IMG/VR virus record: IMGVR_UViG_3300023115_000020
Coordinates: 1-62,733 of that record
DNA from: a virus
Direction: 5' to 3' (one strand)
DNA: 62,733 nt
In this document: one piece after another, positions 23,174 to 30,134 of the stretch
How positions within the stretch are numbered: position 1 is the first letter of the stretch
Layout of the letters: every line of letters starts with the position of its first letter
The notes under the pieces: generated by a model
What the model was told of the DNA's origin: nothing
Seen by the model: the letters and a program-made list of their open reading frames with translations, nothing else
Databases searched by the model: none
Translations under genes and position numbers: made by a program

Positions 23174-23503
23174 CTAAGGCTTTTTGCCAAAACTCTGTGC
23201 GCCAAAAAATGCTGCAACAATCGCCGCAACTGACACAAAATATGTAGCAGCCATATCGCCTAGAATTTTTGCTGCTTGTTCTAGTCCTATTAGATTTGCT
23301 AGTACAACTGCAAATGGATATAGTAGCATACCAAATAATGCGAACCATGCCATGTTGCGTTGTGCATCACGCATTGCATCTTCATCTTCTAGACGCTTGC
23401 GTTTAAACTCCATGTACATTGCATGTTCTTCAGCGGATACTTTACCGTCACCGTTAGTGTCTGCTGGATGATGTCCTGCTGCTTTTACTTCTTCTTCGCT
23501 CAT
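23174..23503 (-). CDS. EF-hand membrane protein (109 aa)
   Basis: The N-terminus carries a canonical 12-residue EF-hand loop, DTNGDGKVSAEE (Asp15, Asn17, Asp19, Gly20, Ser23, Glu26), which binds calcium when intact. After a charged helix come two hydrophobic segments, MAWFALFGMLLYPFAVVLANLIG and AATYFVSVAAIVAAFFGA, so the protein is membrane-embedded. A single EF hand fused to two membrane helices is unusual; calcium-gated channel or holin-like activity is speculative. The ATG overlaps the preceding gene's stop (ATGA). Confidence 0.75.
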   Translation of the reverse strand: MSEEEVKAAGHHPADTNGDGKVSAEEHAMYMEFKRKRLEDEDAMRDAQRNMAWFALFGMLLYPFAVVLANLIGLEQAAKILGDMAATYFVSVAAIVAAFFGAQSFGKKP

Positions 23504-23862
23504 TTACGTTTCCCCTCTAATTTTTTGATACGAGCATCTAGTTCAGGCCATACATCAAACTCATGTAGTTCTTTGCATGGATGACTGTCTGCTTCGAGCT
23601 TTGCTAGACGAGCCTCAATCTCGTCAATTTTTGCTGTTATCTTAGGATACTTTACACGCCACGCATTAGGATCATTTTGGAGCCAAGTCCAACCCCAGCG
23701 TTTTGCTAGATATTCTAAGGTAGCATCAAATTTAGTTACTCCCCATGTTGCCATTCTAGTATCTTTAAACCAGAATAAAAATGCAGCACCTAGTAATGAC
23801 CCTGCAATACTAGTATAAATCCATAGACGGTCGCCCGCCATCTGTTGTATCATTTCCCACAT
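23500..23862 (-). CDS. Membrane-anchored coiled-coil protein (120 aa)
   Basis: An N-terminal membrane helix (LWIYTSIAGSLLGAAFLFWF) is followed by a Trp-rich segment and a C-terminal coiled coil (KIDEIEARLAKLEAD, LDARIKKLEGKRK). ATG 23862 is preferred over the TTG two codons upstream because GAGGGG lies six bases before the ATG. A late promoter at 23889-23895 precedes it. No function recognised; the lysis genes lie 1.2 kb upstream. Confidence 0.7.
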   Translation of the reverse strand: MWEMIQQMAGDRLWIYTSIAGSLLGAAFLFWFKDTRMATWGVTKFDATLEYLAKRWGWTWLQNDPNAWRVKYPKITAKIDEIEARLAKLEADSHPCKELHEFDVWPELDARIKKLEGKRK

Positions 23863-23888
23863 ATACAACCCCTCAATTGTTATATATG

Positions 23889-23895
23889 TATTTAT
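23889..23895 (-). promoter_or_regulatory. Late promoter (AATAAATA)
   Basis: Minus-strand ATAAATA 26 bases before ATG 23862, leaving space for the GAGGGG ribosome site. Confidence 0.65.
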
Positions 23896-23899
23896 TCTA

Positions 23900-24034
23900 T
23901 TATGCTACATATGAAGCGTATATAATTGCTAAAGGTAGTAAAATAGGTGCTGTTAGAAAAAATGTAAACTCTACAAATTCACAAAATACACAAACCCTTT
24001 TATCATTCTTTAACTTTAATATTAATTGACTCAT
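23900..24034 (-). CDS. Small membrane protein overlapping its neighbour (44 aa)
   Basis: This 44-codon gene starts inside the 3' end of the preceding gene in another frame. It has a strong AAGGAG ribosome site four bases before ATG 24034. The product starts MSQLILKLKNDKR and has a hydrophobic half (FFLTAPILLPLAIIYASYVA) forming one membrane helix, with a CVFC motif before it. The strong ribosome site and coding length make it a credible gene despite a 32-base overlap. Confidence 0.6.
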   Translation of the reverse strand: MSQLILKLKNDKRVCVFCEFVEFTFFLTAPILLPLAIIYASYVA

Positions 24035-24170
24035 TTTCTCCTTGATTCCTATGTTTTTCGTTGGCTGCATTTCTCATGTTTATTACATACGTTAAATCAT
24101 GCATAGGTGCATACTTTATATAAAAATATGATACAACAATAGCAGCGATGCTTATTAATAAAAATTCCAT
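24003..24170 (-). CDS. Small membrane protein (55 aa)
   Basis: A 55-residue protein with an N-terminal membrane helix (MEFLLISIAAIVVSYFYI) and a short polar tail. The start is set at ATG 24170 because it shares a base with the stop of a tiny upstream frame (TAATG); the longer in-frame extension covers non-coding-looking sequence. Function unknown; one of four small membrane proteins in a row. Confidence 0.6.
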   Translation of the reverse strand: MEFLLISIAAIVVSYFYIKYAPMHDLTYVINMRNAANEKHRNQGENESINIKVKE

Positions 24171-24268
24171 TAAATAACTCCGTATAATGAAATTACAAAA
24201 ATAGTTAAAAGGCAACCCAGTTCGAGACTGTCCCGAAGAGATGCAATATCATACTTTGGTAATTTCAC
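24170..24268 (-). CDS. Possible micro-membrane protein with GTG start (32 aa)
   Basis: A 32-codon frame starts with GTG at 24268 and encodes a charged N-terminus (KLPKYDIASLRDSLE) followed by a hydrophobic helix (LGCLLTIFVISLYGVI). Its stop overlaps the next ATG (TAATG). There is no clear ribosome site, only an A/T-rich run, so this is tentative. Confidence 0.4.
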   Translation of the reverse strand: MKLPKYDIASLRDSLELGCLLTIFVISLYGVI

Positions 24269-24359
24269 TTTATAATAATATTAGTAAATTTTATATTAGA
24301 ATATAATTATATTATATAATTTCAACCTTATTTATCATAAAGTTTAAAAAGTGTGTATT
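24269..24359. other. A/T-rich non-coding stretch before the micro-membrane genes
   Basis: About 90 bases composed almost entirely of A and T, between iscU and the small membrane genes. It holds one GATAAATA element (24329-24335) and several TATAAT-like words, but no TTGACA at the right distance and no hairpin with a T-run. It is probably a promoter/leader zone. Confidence 0.5.
24329..24335 (-). promoter_or_regulatory. Candidate late promoter (GATAAATA)
   Basis: Minus-strand ATAAATA preceded by G. It lies 61 bases before the GTG frame and 159 before ATG 24170, further than at other late genes, so it is less certain. Confidence 0.45.
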
Positions 24360-24794
24360 TTATGAATTTAGACTAGGACCGCCGTTGTGTCCTATTTTAG
24401 ATTTTTTCTTTTCCCAATCCTTAATTGCATCTTTAATAGATTCTTCTGCTAGTACAGAACAATGCAATTTGATTGCTGGGAGTTCTAATGATGCAGCAAT
24501 ATCCTTATCTTTAATAAGTTTTGCTTCTTCTATAGTTTTGCCTTTTAGCATTTCAACAAACATTGTTGAACTTGCTATAGCACTTCCGCATCCATATGTT
24601 TTAAATTTAACATCTATAATGCGTTCTTCTTCGTCTAGTTTAAGTTGAAGTTTCATAACATCGCCACAAGCAGGAGCACCTGTCATACCTGTAGCAACTC
24701 GAGGATCTTTAGGATCAAATCTACCTACACTGAATTCGTGAGGATTTGCTAAAACGCTTTCAAAGCGTTCAATTACTTTTTGTGAATATGCCAA
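24360..24794 (-). CDS. iscU: IscU-like iron-sulfur cluster scaffold
   Basis: The 144-residue protein has all IscU hallmarks: PACGDVMKL with Cys43 and Asp45, YGCGSAIASS with Cys69, and LPAIKLHCS with Cys112. LPAIK also resembles the LPPVK motif recognised by the HscA chaperone. The three cysteines and the Asp that assemble [2Fe-2S] clusters are therefore intact. A 12-residue C-terminal extension ends IGHNGGPSLNS; GHNxGP tails are, from memory, frequent in alphaproteobacterial and phage proteins. The ATG follows the Rz1-like stop with no gap, placing this gene in the lysis operon. No IscS was seen, so sulfur would come from the host enzyme. Confidence 0.9.
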   Translation of the reverse strand: MAYSQKVIERFESVLANPHEFSVGRFDPKDPRVATGMTGAPACGDVMKLQLKLDEEERIIDVKFKTYGCGSAIASSTMFVEMLKGKTIEEAKLIKDKDIAASLELPAIKLHCSVLAEESIKDAIKDWEKKKSKIGHNGGPSLNS

Positions 24795-25175
24795 TTAATT
24801 TTCCGGTTGTGAAGTAGTTTCTTCGGGTTTAACTGCTTCTTCGTAGTATACAATTATTTCTTTTTGTTGTTCAATGTATCTACGTAGTTCAGCAAAGTTT
24901 AGTGATAGGTTTTCGTAGTCTTTAACGCTAATTGCAATCCAGGCTGTCTTGCCATTCTTAGCATAAAACTCTTCAAGGAACTCTTGATAGTTATCTTCAG
25001 TAACCACATAGATTTTTACCCTGTTCATATTCACACCTTTAGGGTGTGGAACAATTGGTACTGTAGTTTTAACTGTGTTAGTTACTACTTGTATCTGTGG
25101 TTCCGGAGTCAGTAGACTGCACCCCGCCGTTAGCGTTAGGATCAGTAATAGACTCGAGATCTTTCCAAAGCTCAT
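24795..25175 (-). CDS. Outer-membrane spanin lipoprotein (Rz1-like)
   Basis: The 126-residue product begins with a lipoprotein signal, FGKISSLLLILTLTAGCS, whose L-T-A-G-C lipobox puts the lipidated Cys at residue 19. Its first 98 bases overlap the end of the Rz-like gene in another frame, the classic Rz/Rz1 arrangement. ATG 25175 is chosen (AAGGTG nine bases upstream) over a TTG nine codons earlier. The mature protein is longer than lambda Rz1, with a globular part (RVKIYVVTEDNYQEFLEEF) and a coiled coil (ELRRYIEQQKEI). It should join the inner-membrane spanin to fuse membranes in the last step of lysis. Confidence 0.75.
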   Translation of the reverse strand: MSFGKISSLLLILTLTAGCSLLTPEPQIQVVTNTVKTTVPIVPHPKGVNMNRVKIYVVTEDNYQEFLEEFYAKNGKTAWIAISVKDYENLSLNFAELRRYIEQQKEIIVYYEEAVKPEETTSQPEN

Positions 25176-25509
25176 CTGTTGCACCTTGCATTCTTGGTTC
25201 AATTAAACCTGGCTTTTGTGTAGCCAAGTGTGTTAAATTATGACGTTGCAGAGTAGCACGAAGTTCATCTCCGTACTGCTCTGCTTTTTGTAAGTCATTT
25301 TGTAGTTTACCGTTTAGTTCGCCTAGTCTTACTGTTTCTTCTTGAACAAGTTTTAAACTTGCTTCACTTGTTTGAACAGCAACTTCCATACGTGCTACAT
25401 TTGCTCTTGCAGTTTCTAAATCGCTTTGCAACTTCTTAATCCATAGAAAGCCGCCGCCTGCTGTAGCAAGCACTACAAGTATCATAGCAATTCGAATTGA
25501 AGCGAACAT
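25078..25509 (-). CDS. Inner-membrane spanin (Rz-like)
   Basis: The 143-residue protein has one N-terminal membrane helix (IAMILVVLATAGGGFLWI) and a long periplasmic coiled coil (KKLQSDLETARANVARMEVA and further heptads to about residue 95), then a Ser/Thr-rich tail. This is the usual topology of an i-spanin. It follows the endolysin by 11 bases and overlaps a lipoprotein gene in another frame, so function by position and topology is well supported. Confidence 0.78.
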   Translation of the reverse strand: MFASIRIAMILVVLATAGGGFLWIKKLQSDLETARANVARMEVAVQTSEASLKLVQEETVRLGELNGKLQNDLQKAEQYGDELRATLQRHNLTHLATQKPGLIEPRMQGATDELWKDLESITDPNANGGVQSTDSGTTDTSSN

Positions 25510-25520
25510 AGTATTATTAT

Positions 25521-26378
25521 TTAGTCTAGAAGTTTACCTAGTGTAGCAGGTCCGGCTATGCCATCAGCAACTAAGCCATTTGCTGCTTGCCATTCTTTTA
25601 ATGCACGTTCTGTACCTGGTCCAAAGTCGCCATCTGCGCCAATGCCTAATGCTTCCTGCATCATCTTAACACCTTCGCCTTTAGCACCTCTGCGTAATAC
25701 ACCAATATCATCGATATCAAAAGAATCATCTTCGTCGTCTGCACCATGATCAGTATGAGCATCTTCGCCCATTGCTTTTAGTGCTTCTTCCCAATGATGA
25801 ATACGGTCTTCAAGACCAATATAGCCACCGTTAATACGTTTGGTCATTGTTTTAATATCGCCGCTATCGGCATAACGATTTAATCCGTTTTTGTTCCAAA
25901 ACCAAATAGCACTCATTAGTGCTACTTCTTTATCTTCTGAAACTTGATCTGGATTGTCAACTGCGTCTACATCCATGTCTGCACTAAATGCAGAGTAGTT
26001 TGCCTTGCCAGTTAACTGAATAGGCCCACGACCGCGATAACGCCAGCCGTCACCACTAGCAGTGTCGCCATTATCCATCCTGTTAGCATATACGATGTTA
26101 GCAATTTTTTCAGGTTGTCTGGCGTACTCATTTGCGTCTCTGCCGGCTCTGACAAAATACTTTCCAAAGACTGCGTCCAACGCTTTTGCGCTATAGTTAA
26201 GATTTTCACTGAATGTCCTCCATCCTCCAGATTCGTGTCCACACTGCGCAATAAATGCTGCAATACGTTGTGGAGTATTAATTTCGTATTCTGGGAATAC
26301 TTTGTTCATTGCTTCGACCCAGCCGTCTGGATCTGCACAGCGAGGGAACAACTCGCTAAATTGATTTGCTGTTAGCAT
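25521..26378 (-). CDS. Endolysin: GH19 lysozyme/chitinase domain plus peptidoglycan-binding domain
   Basis: Residues 1-205 form a GH19 domain, with FIAQCGHESGGWRTFSENLNYSA carrying the catalytic Glu49 and second Glu58, YRGRGPIQLTGKANY in the middle, and MTKRINGGYIGLEDR near the end. An acidic linker (about 205-225, DDEDDSFDIDD) leads to a peptidoglycan_binding_1 domain at 228-285 (LRRGAKGEGVKMMQEALG, DGDFGPGTERALKEWQ). It would cut murein glycan strands. No signal peptide or SAR helix is visible, so export depends on a holin. AAGGAAG precedes ATG 26378. Confidence 0.92.
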   Translation of the reverse strand: MLTANQFSELFPRCADPDGWVEAMNKVFPEYEINTPQRIAAFIAQCGHESGGWRTFSENLNYSAKALDAVFGKYFVRAGRDANEYARQPEKIANIVYANRMDNGDTASGDGWRYRGRGPIQLTGKANYSAFSADMDVDAVDNPDQVSEDKEVALMSAIWFWNKNGLNRYADSGDIKTMTKRINGGYIGLEDRIHHWEEALKAMGEDAHTDHGADDEDDSFDIDDIGVLRRGAKGEGVKMMQEALGIGADGDFGPGTERALKEWQAANGLVADGIAGPATLGKLLD

Positions 26379-26379
26379 A

Positions 26380-27096
26380 TTACTTCCTTTTTACTACGAG
26401 AGCCTTGCCTTCATTCTCAAAGACAAGTTTGTCTCCATATTTACTTATGTTGTAATCGCCGATATATTTGGTTAAAAAGAGTATTTCAGGATAGCTTTCC
26501 ATTAAATCAAACTTGCCTTCGATATTGTTTTTAATAGTTAATACATCGCCAAAATCGATAAACTCAAAAAATAAAGGATCTGCATATTTTTTTGTTATAG
26601 TTAGATTGTTTTCAACTAGATCTACTTGATCTAAATAACCTTTATTAAAAAATTCTTTATAATTTTCTAAACGTGATTCTTCAACTTTAATACCATACTT
26701 ATCTGGATCGTTTGGTACTAACTCTTCTAGTGTTTCTTGTGATACTGGACTTGATCTCCAGTTTTTGTAATATCTAAATTTAAAATTATCCATGTTTGAC
26801 AAATTTTTAACACCGTCGATAATTTCTAAAATATTATTATGTACGTCTCTATTTCTTTGTAATTCAACAAAAACTTTATATGTACCGTCGCTTTGCTCAC
26901 CACTAGTAACATCAGCATCTAGAATAAATCCGTAGCCTCTTTCTAAGAAGTTCATTAAATCATCTGCTGGTGCTTTTTCTTTTAAACTAAAACTTAGTGT
27001 AACAATGTCTTTATCAGCTCCCATCTTTGAAGCAAATGAGTCAATTTCAAAAACATCAATTACCATATCTTTTAAGTCACCTTCGCGTAAACTCAT
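26380..27096 (-). CDS. Virion structural protein (238 aa)
   Basis: This 238-residue protein resembles a structural protein found in marine T4-like phages. It opens MSLREGDLKDMVIDVFEIDSF, with KMGADKDIVTLSF, GFILDADVTSGEQ and FKFRYYKNW following, then FFNKGYLDQVDL. Precise virion location is not known to me. It is coupled to the next upstream structural gene by TAATG and to the endolysin by a one-base gap, which ties it to late expression from the 27647 promoter. Confidence 0.75.
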   Translation of the reverse strand: MSLREGDLKDMVIDVFEIDSFASKMGADKDIVTLSFSLKEKAPADDLMNFLERGYGFILDADVTSGEQSDGTYKVFVELQRNRDVHNNILEIIDGVKNLSNMDNFKFRYYKNWRSSPVSQETLEELVPNDPDKYGIKVEESRLENYKEFFNKGYLDQVDLVENNLTITKKYADPLFFEFIDFGDVLTIKNNIEGKFDLMESYPEILFLTKYIGDYNISKYGDKLVFENEGKALVVKRK

Positions 27097-27617
27097 TAGA
27101 TTGTCTCCTGTGCTTCTGGTGCTGCTGCTTGATCTGCAGGTTGTGCTTCTGCACCTGCTTGTGTTTCTGCTGCATTTGCAGGCTCTTGTGCGTATGATGT
27201 GGTATCTATTTCGCCTATGATATCTATTATTAATTTTTTAGGCATTTGTATTTCTACAATCCAAATAGGCTTACGATCTAACTTACCTTTTTTAGTGCCA
27301 GGACGAATGTCATCTGGATTAGAAATTTTTCTTGGAACTATAACACTGTCTTTTTTATAACGTACTTTGCAATCGTAATCAACTAAACGTTTACCACCCA
27401 TTGGATCAGGCATATTATCTCTATCCCACATAAAGGCACAGGTTACCCAATGTCTTTCAATATCAGGACCCATTGCTAATTCGCCATCTTCCCAGTTTTT
27501 GTAAACATATAAGTCAAGTTCATCTAAGACTTTTTCAAAGTCTTTTAGAACATTAAATGCTGTATTGCTATCATAGATAGATTCAACATTTTTAATAATA
27601 TCCATTACATCATGCAT
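27096..27617 (-). CDS. Virion structural protein (173 aa)
   Basis: Visible landmarks are VLDELDLYVYKNWEDGEL, PDIERHWVTCAFMW, DPMGGKRLVDYDCKVRY and KPIWIVEIQMPKKLI, a set I recall from cyanophage structural proteins. An Ala/Gln/Glu-rich tail ends the protein. I start it at MHDVMDIIKN (ATG 27617) because the late promoter at 27647-27653 lies between this ATG and an earlier in-frame ATG at 27668; late mRNA would begin downstream of the earlier one. Confidence 0.72.
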   Translation of the reverse strand: MHDVMDIIKNVESIYDSNTAFNVLKDFEKVLDELDLYVYKNWEDGELAMGPDIERHWVTCAFMWDRDNMPDPMGGKRLVDYDCKVRYKKDSVIVPRKISNPDDIRPGTKKGKLDRKPIWIVEIQMPKKLIIDIIGEIDTTSYAQEPANAAETQAGAEAQPADQAAAPEAQETI

Positions 27618-27646
27618 AAGTACAGTTCCAAATCTCGTTGTATACT

Positions 27647-27653
27647 TATTTAT
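27647..27653 (-). promoter_or_regulatory. Late promoter (GATAAATA)
   Basis: Minus-strand ATAAATA preceded by G, 29 bases before ATG 27617. It should drive the two structural genes, endolysin, spanins and iscU. Confidence 0.7.
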
Positions 27654-27698
27654 CCTAACAGCAAACATAAACTACAGTTTTATCTTTTTGCAGAGATG

Positions 27699-27705
27699 GT
27701 AAATA
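27699..27705 (+). promoter_or_regulatory. Candidate late-type promoter of phoH (GTAAATA)
   Basis: Plus-strand GTAAATA, the same word found before the other two plus-strand genes. It lies 68 bases before the phoH ATG. Confidence 0.45.
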
Positions 27706-27719
27706 TTATTGTAGGGCAA

Positions 27720-27734
27720 GTGTGTTCTACACAC
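27720..27734 (+). other. Hairpin in the phoH leader
   Basis: GTGTGT, three bases, ACACAC: a perfect 6-bp stem between the GTAAATA element and the AGGAGG ribosome site of phoH. Possibly a 5' stabilising hairpin. Confidence 0.5.
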
Positions 27735-27773
27735 AGACTACCCTGCGTATTCCATAACTCATAGGAGGACTTA

Positions 27774-28496
27774 ATGGGTGCAAAGAGAAAAGCTCGTAAC
27801 CAACGAGTATCAAACGGTAACAATGTTATCGAATTTAACACATTTCATAAAAAACACACAGTACAATTACTTCCAAGAAATAGACATCAAGAAAATTATA
27901 TACTAAAATTACTAGACAGACAGAAATCAATAGTGTTTGCTATTGGTCCTGCAGGTACAGGTAAAACGATGTTAGCAGTTCAAACTGCTGTAAAAAAATT
28001 CAAGGAAGGCGAAATTGACAAAATCATAGTTACAAGACCAGCAGTATCGGTCGACGAAGATTTAGGATTTTTACCAGGAACGCTAGAACAAAAAATGGCG
28101 CCATGGACAAGACCAATTTTTGATGTGTTACGTGAATATTTTGATGCACGACAAATTGAAGGCATGATTGAAGAAGGCATTGTTGAGATCGCCCCTCTAG
28201 CATATATGCGAGGCAGAACATTTAAAAACTCATATATTATTGCAGACGAAATGCAGAACGCAACCCCTAACCAAATGAAAATGCTATTAACAAGGCTAGG
28301 AGAACATTCTGAAATGGTCGTTACTGGTGACTTAGCACAAGCAGATCGATTAAAAGATAACGGTTTAATAGATTTTATTAGTCATCTTGAATCACGCGAC
28401 AACAACAAACATTTGGACGTAGTCCACTTTGAACAAGGAGACATTGAAAGGCATGATGCAGTTAAGGAAGTACTCCAAGTTTATGGTGATGAATGA
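27774..28496 (+). CDS. phoH: PhoH-like ATPase
   Basis: The 240-residue protein is a PhoH family P-loop ATPase: AIGPAGTGKTMLA (Walker A), ITRPAVSVDEDLGFLPG, IADEMQNATPNQMKMLLTRLG (Walker B and following motif) and MVVTGDLAQADR (Q-loop-like). Full-length for the phage family. The cellular role in phages is unresolved, with links to phosphate stress and RNA metabolism. It is one of only three plus-strand genes, has a strong AGGAGG site, and converges on the dCMP deaminase gene with a 16-base overlap of ends. Confidence 0.93.
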   Translation: MGAKRKARNQRVSNGNNVIEFNTFHKKHTVQLLPRNRHQENYILKLLDRQKSIVFAIGPAGTGKTMLAVQTAVKKFKEGEIDKIIVTRPAVSVDEDLGFLPGTLEQKMAPWTRPIFDVLREYFDARQIEGMIEEGIVEIAPLAYMRGRTFKNSYIIADEMQNATPNQMKMLLTRLGEHSEMVVTGDLAQADRLKDNGLIDFISHLESRDNNKHLDVVHFEQGDIERHDAVKEVLQVYGDE

Positions 28497-28921
28497 ATTA
28501 CTTTAACACCTGACTTTATTAAAAACTCAAGTCCCTGTGTACTACGATATTCATTTTTGTAGTACACAGTGGCTATACCTGTTTGGTATATAAGTTTTGC
28601 ACAATCCATACATGGAGCATGTGTACAGAATAAGGTAGCCTCTCTGCCACTTTCATTACTACCTGCAAGTTTTGTTAGAGCATTTGCTTCAGCATGTAAT
28701 ACTTCTGGCTTAGTTTTTAATTCTTTTTCATGGCTACCTAAGTCACCCAATACTTCATACTCACACGTATTGTCCCATCCACTGGGCATACCGTTGTAGC
28801 CAATTGAGATAATACGATCGTCCTTTACAACAATCGCACCCACTTGTAAACGCTTTGCTGAACTTAGTTGTGCAAAGCGTTCAGCAACATCTATGTATGC
28901 GTCAATGAACTTTTGCTTCAA
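28481..28921 (-). CDS. dCMP deaminase
   Basis: The 146-residue protein has the zinc-dependent deaminase signature: HAEANAL with the catalytic Glu, and CTHAPCMDC with the paired Cys ligands. KRLQVGAIVVKDDRIISIGYNGMPSGWD near the start is typical of dCMP deaminases. It converts dCMP to dUMP, the substrate of the ThyX encoded just upstream (ATGA overlap), so the pair forms a direct route to dTMP. Its 3' end carries a strong inverted repeat. Confidence 0.93.
   Translation of the reverse strand: MKQKFIDAYIDVAERFAQLSSAKRLQVGAIVVKDDRIISIGYNGMPSGWDNTCEYEVLGDLGSHEKELKTKPEVLHAEANALTKLAGSNESGREATLFCTHAPCMDCAKLIYQTGIATVYYKNEYRSTQGLEFLIKSGVKVIHSSP
28535..28569. repeat. 11-bp perfect inverted repeat in the dCMP deaminase 3' end
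   Basis: CTGTGTACTAC (28535-28545) and GTAGTACACAG (28559-28569) pair perfectly around a 13-base loop. It lies 39 bases beyond the phoH stop and inside the convergent gene. There is no T-run on the plus strand, so it is not a standard terminator. Confidence 0.75.
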
Positions 28922-29607
28922 CTGGTCAATTCCTTTGCTAACGGAAATACTTCAGCAATTACCTTTGCACATGCTTTTGCAATTTCCATGTGTTCTTTTT
29001 GTGTTCCGTTTGCACTGCGTAATTCAATATAGTGAATCCAACTACGCAATGAACCATTCATATACAATCGTGTTTTAGTAAGTCCTTCGGGTAGTACTTT
29101 ACGAGCAACTTCTTTTGCAATACCGTTATTAATTGCCCAGTCGTAGGCTCTACCTGCTGTATAAATTACATCTTGTTGTAGTTCTTCCCATTTAACAACA
29201 AGTTCAGCCATGCCTTCTTCACTAAGATCAAGTTCAATTGAATTTTGTCTATTTTTTTGATCTTGCAATCTTGCTTCACTAGTTATAAAAACTTCATCTC
29301 CCATTTGACCTGGCTCTGCATATCTCTGACTAAATTCTTGGAAGGCAAAACTACGATGACGTACAATTTGATGAGCAATGTCTCGAGTTGTATCAATTTC
29401 AATACAAGCATTAACCATTTCTAATGGCGACCAATGCTGATGTTTAATCAAATACTTTACAAGTTTCTCGCTAGTTTCGCTGTTAATTTGATTTGCTGGG
29501 TTACTAACTCTTGCACAAAATGCGACAAGATCTAATAGATCGTTGTCTTTAATTCCCTGCTCTGCAAATTCTTCTGTTACTCTACTATAACTTACTAGTC
29601 GTGTCAT
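28918..29607 (-). CDS. thyX: Flavin-dependent thymidylate synthase ThyX
   Basis: The 229-residue protein contains the ThyX motif RHRSFAFQEFSQRY (RHRxxSxxxxSxRY, with Phe-Ala in the variable part), plus LEMVNACIEIDTTRDIAHQ before it and LYMNGSLRSWIHYIELR near the C-terminus for dUMP binding. It makes dTMP from dUMP with methylene-tetrahydrofolate and reduced FAD. It lies between dCMP deaminase and a small gene followed by a ferredoxin gene. Confidence 0.95.
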   Translation of the reverse strand: MTRLVSYSRVTEEFAEQGIKDNDLLDLVAFCARVSNPANQINSETSEKLVKYLIKHQHWSPLEMVNACIEIDTTRDIAHQIVRHRSFAFQEFSQRYAEPGQMGDEVFITSEARLQDQKNRQNSIELDLSEEGMAELVVKWEELQQDVIYTAGRAYDWAINNGIAKEVARKVLPEGLTKTRLYMNGSLRSWIHYIELRSANGTQKEHMEIAKACAKVIAEVFPLAKELTS

Positions 29608-29779
29608 TTATATCTTCTCCGTTTCTTCCGCGATCGCGATTACCTTCAGCATTTAACTCTGTAATATCCTGCTGTACTTCTTTATACGTTTTATTTTTTC
29701 GATCAAAAATTGAGTTCCAATTTTTTTCAAAAGTGTCGTTATCTATGACTCTAGGTCTCTGTCTACTTCCTTTACCCAT
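29585..29779 (-). CDS. Small charged protein (64 aa)
   Basis: A 64-residue protein, highly charged, starting [17 protein letters not shown] and including [16 protein letters not shown]. It overlaps thyX by 23 bases and ferredoxin by 8, supporting coupled translation. I recall a similar basic N-terminus in marine T4-like phages but no function. Confidence 0.6.
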   Translation of the reverse strand: MGKGSRQRPRVIDNDTFEKNWNSIFDRKNKTYKEVQQDITELNAEGNRDRGRNGEDINDTTSKL

Positions 29780-30134
29780 CTGTAATATCCGTAATATCTT
29801 TAACTGGTATTATACCAAATTCTTCATACTTGTTGGGATACCCATCCCAATCATCTGCATCAGGCAGTGGGTCTTTTTGATCAATAATGTTAATGTTCCA
29901 GTCACTAACACGTCGATTTATATCTTCCCACTTTTCTCTTAGTTCAGGACTTAACTCATTATCTGCTACAATAGCATCTGCTGGACATTCAGGAACACAA
30001 ACTCCACAATCAATACATTCTTCTGGATTAATTGCTAGAAAGTTGTCTGCTTCATAAAAACAATCTACAGGGCATACTGCTACACAATCTGTATGTTTAC
30101 ATTTAATACAATTATCTGTTACTAGATATGTCAC
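29772..30134 (-). CDS. 7Fe-type ferredoxin (FdxA-like)
   Basis: The 120-residue protein has Cys at 9, 12, 17, 21, 25, 40, 43, 46 and 50. This is the same spacing, shifted by one, as Azotobacter ferredoxin I, which binds one [3Fe-4S] and one [4Fe-4S] cluster. The C-terminal 60 residues contain [15 protein letters not shown] and an acidic stretch, also typical of FdxA. It is not the plant-type PetF known from cyanophages. It would carry low-potential electrons; possible partners encoded here are ThyX, the halogenase-like protein or host enzymes. It overlaps gp44 by ATGA. Confidence 0.92.
   Translation of the reverse strand: MTYLVTDNCIKCKHTDCVAVCPVDCFYEADNFLAINPEECIDCGVCVPECPADAIVADNELSPELREKWEDINRRVSDWNINIIDQKDPLPDADDWDGYPNKYEEFGIIPVKDITDITDG

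Noticed and set aside
24170-24359. Replication origin in the A/T-rich region
   Set aside because: Only A/T richness and a late-promoter word are present; no iterons or strand-switch evidence.
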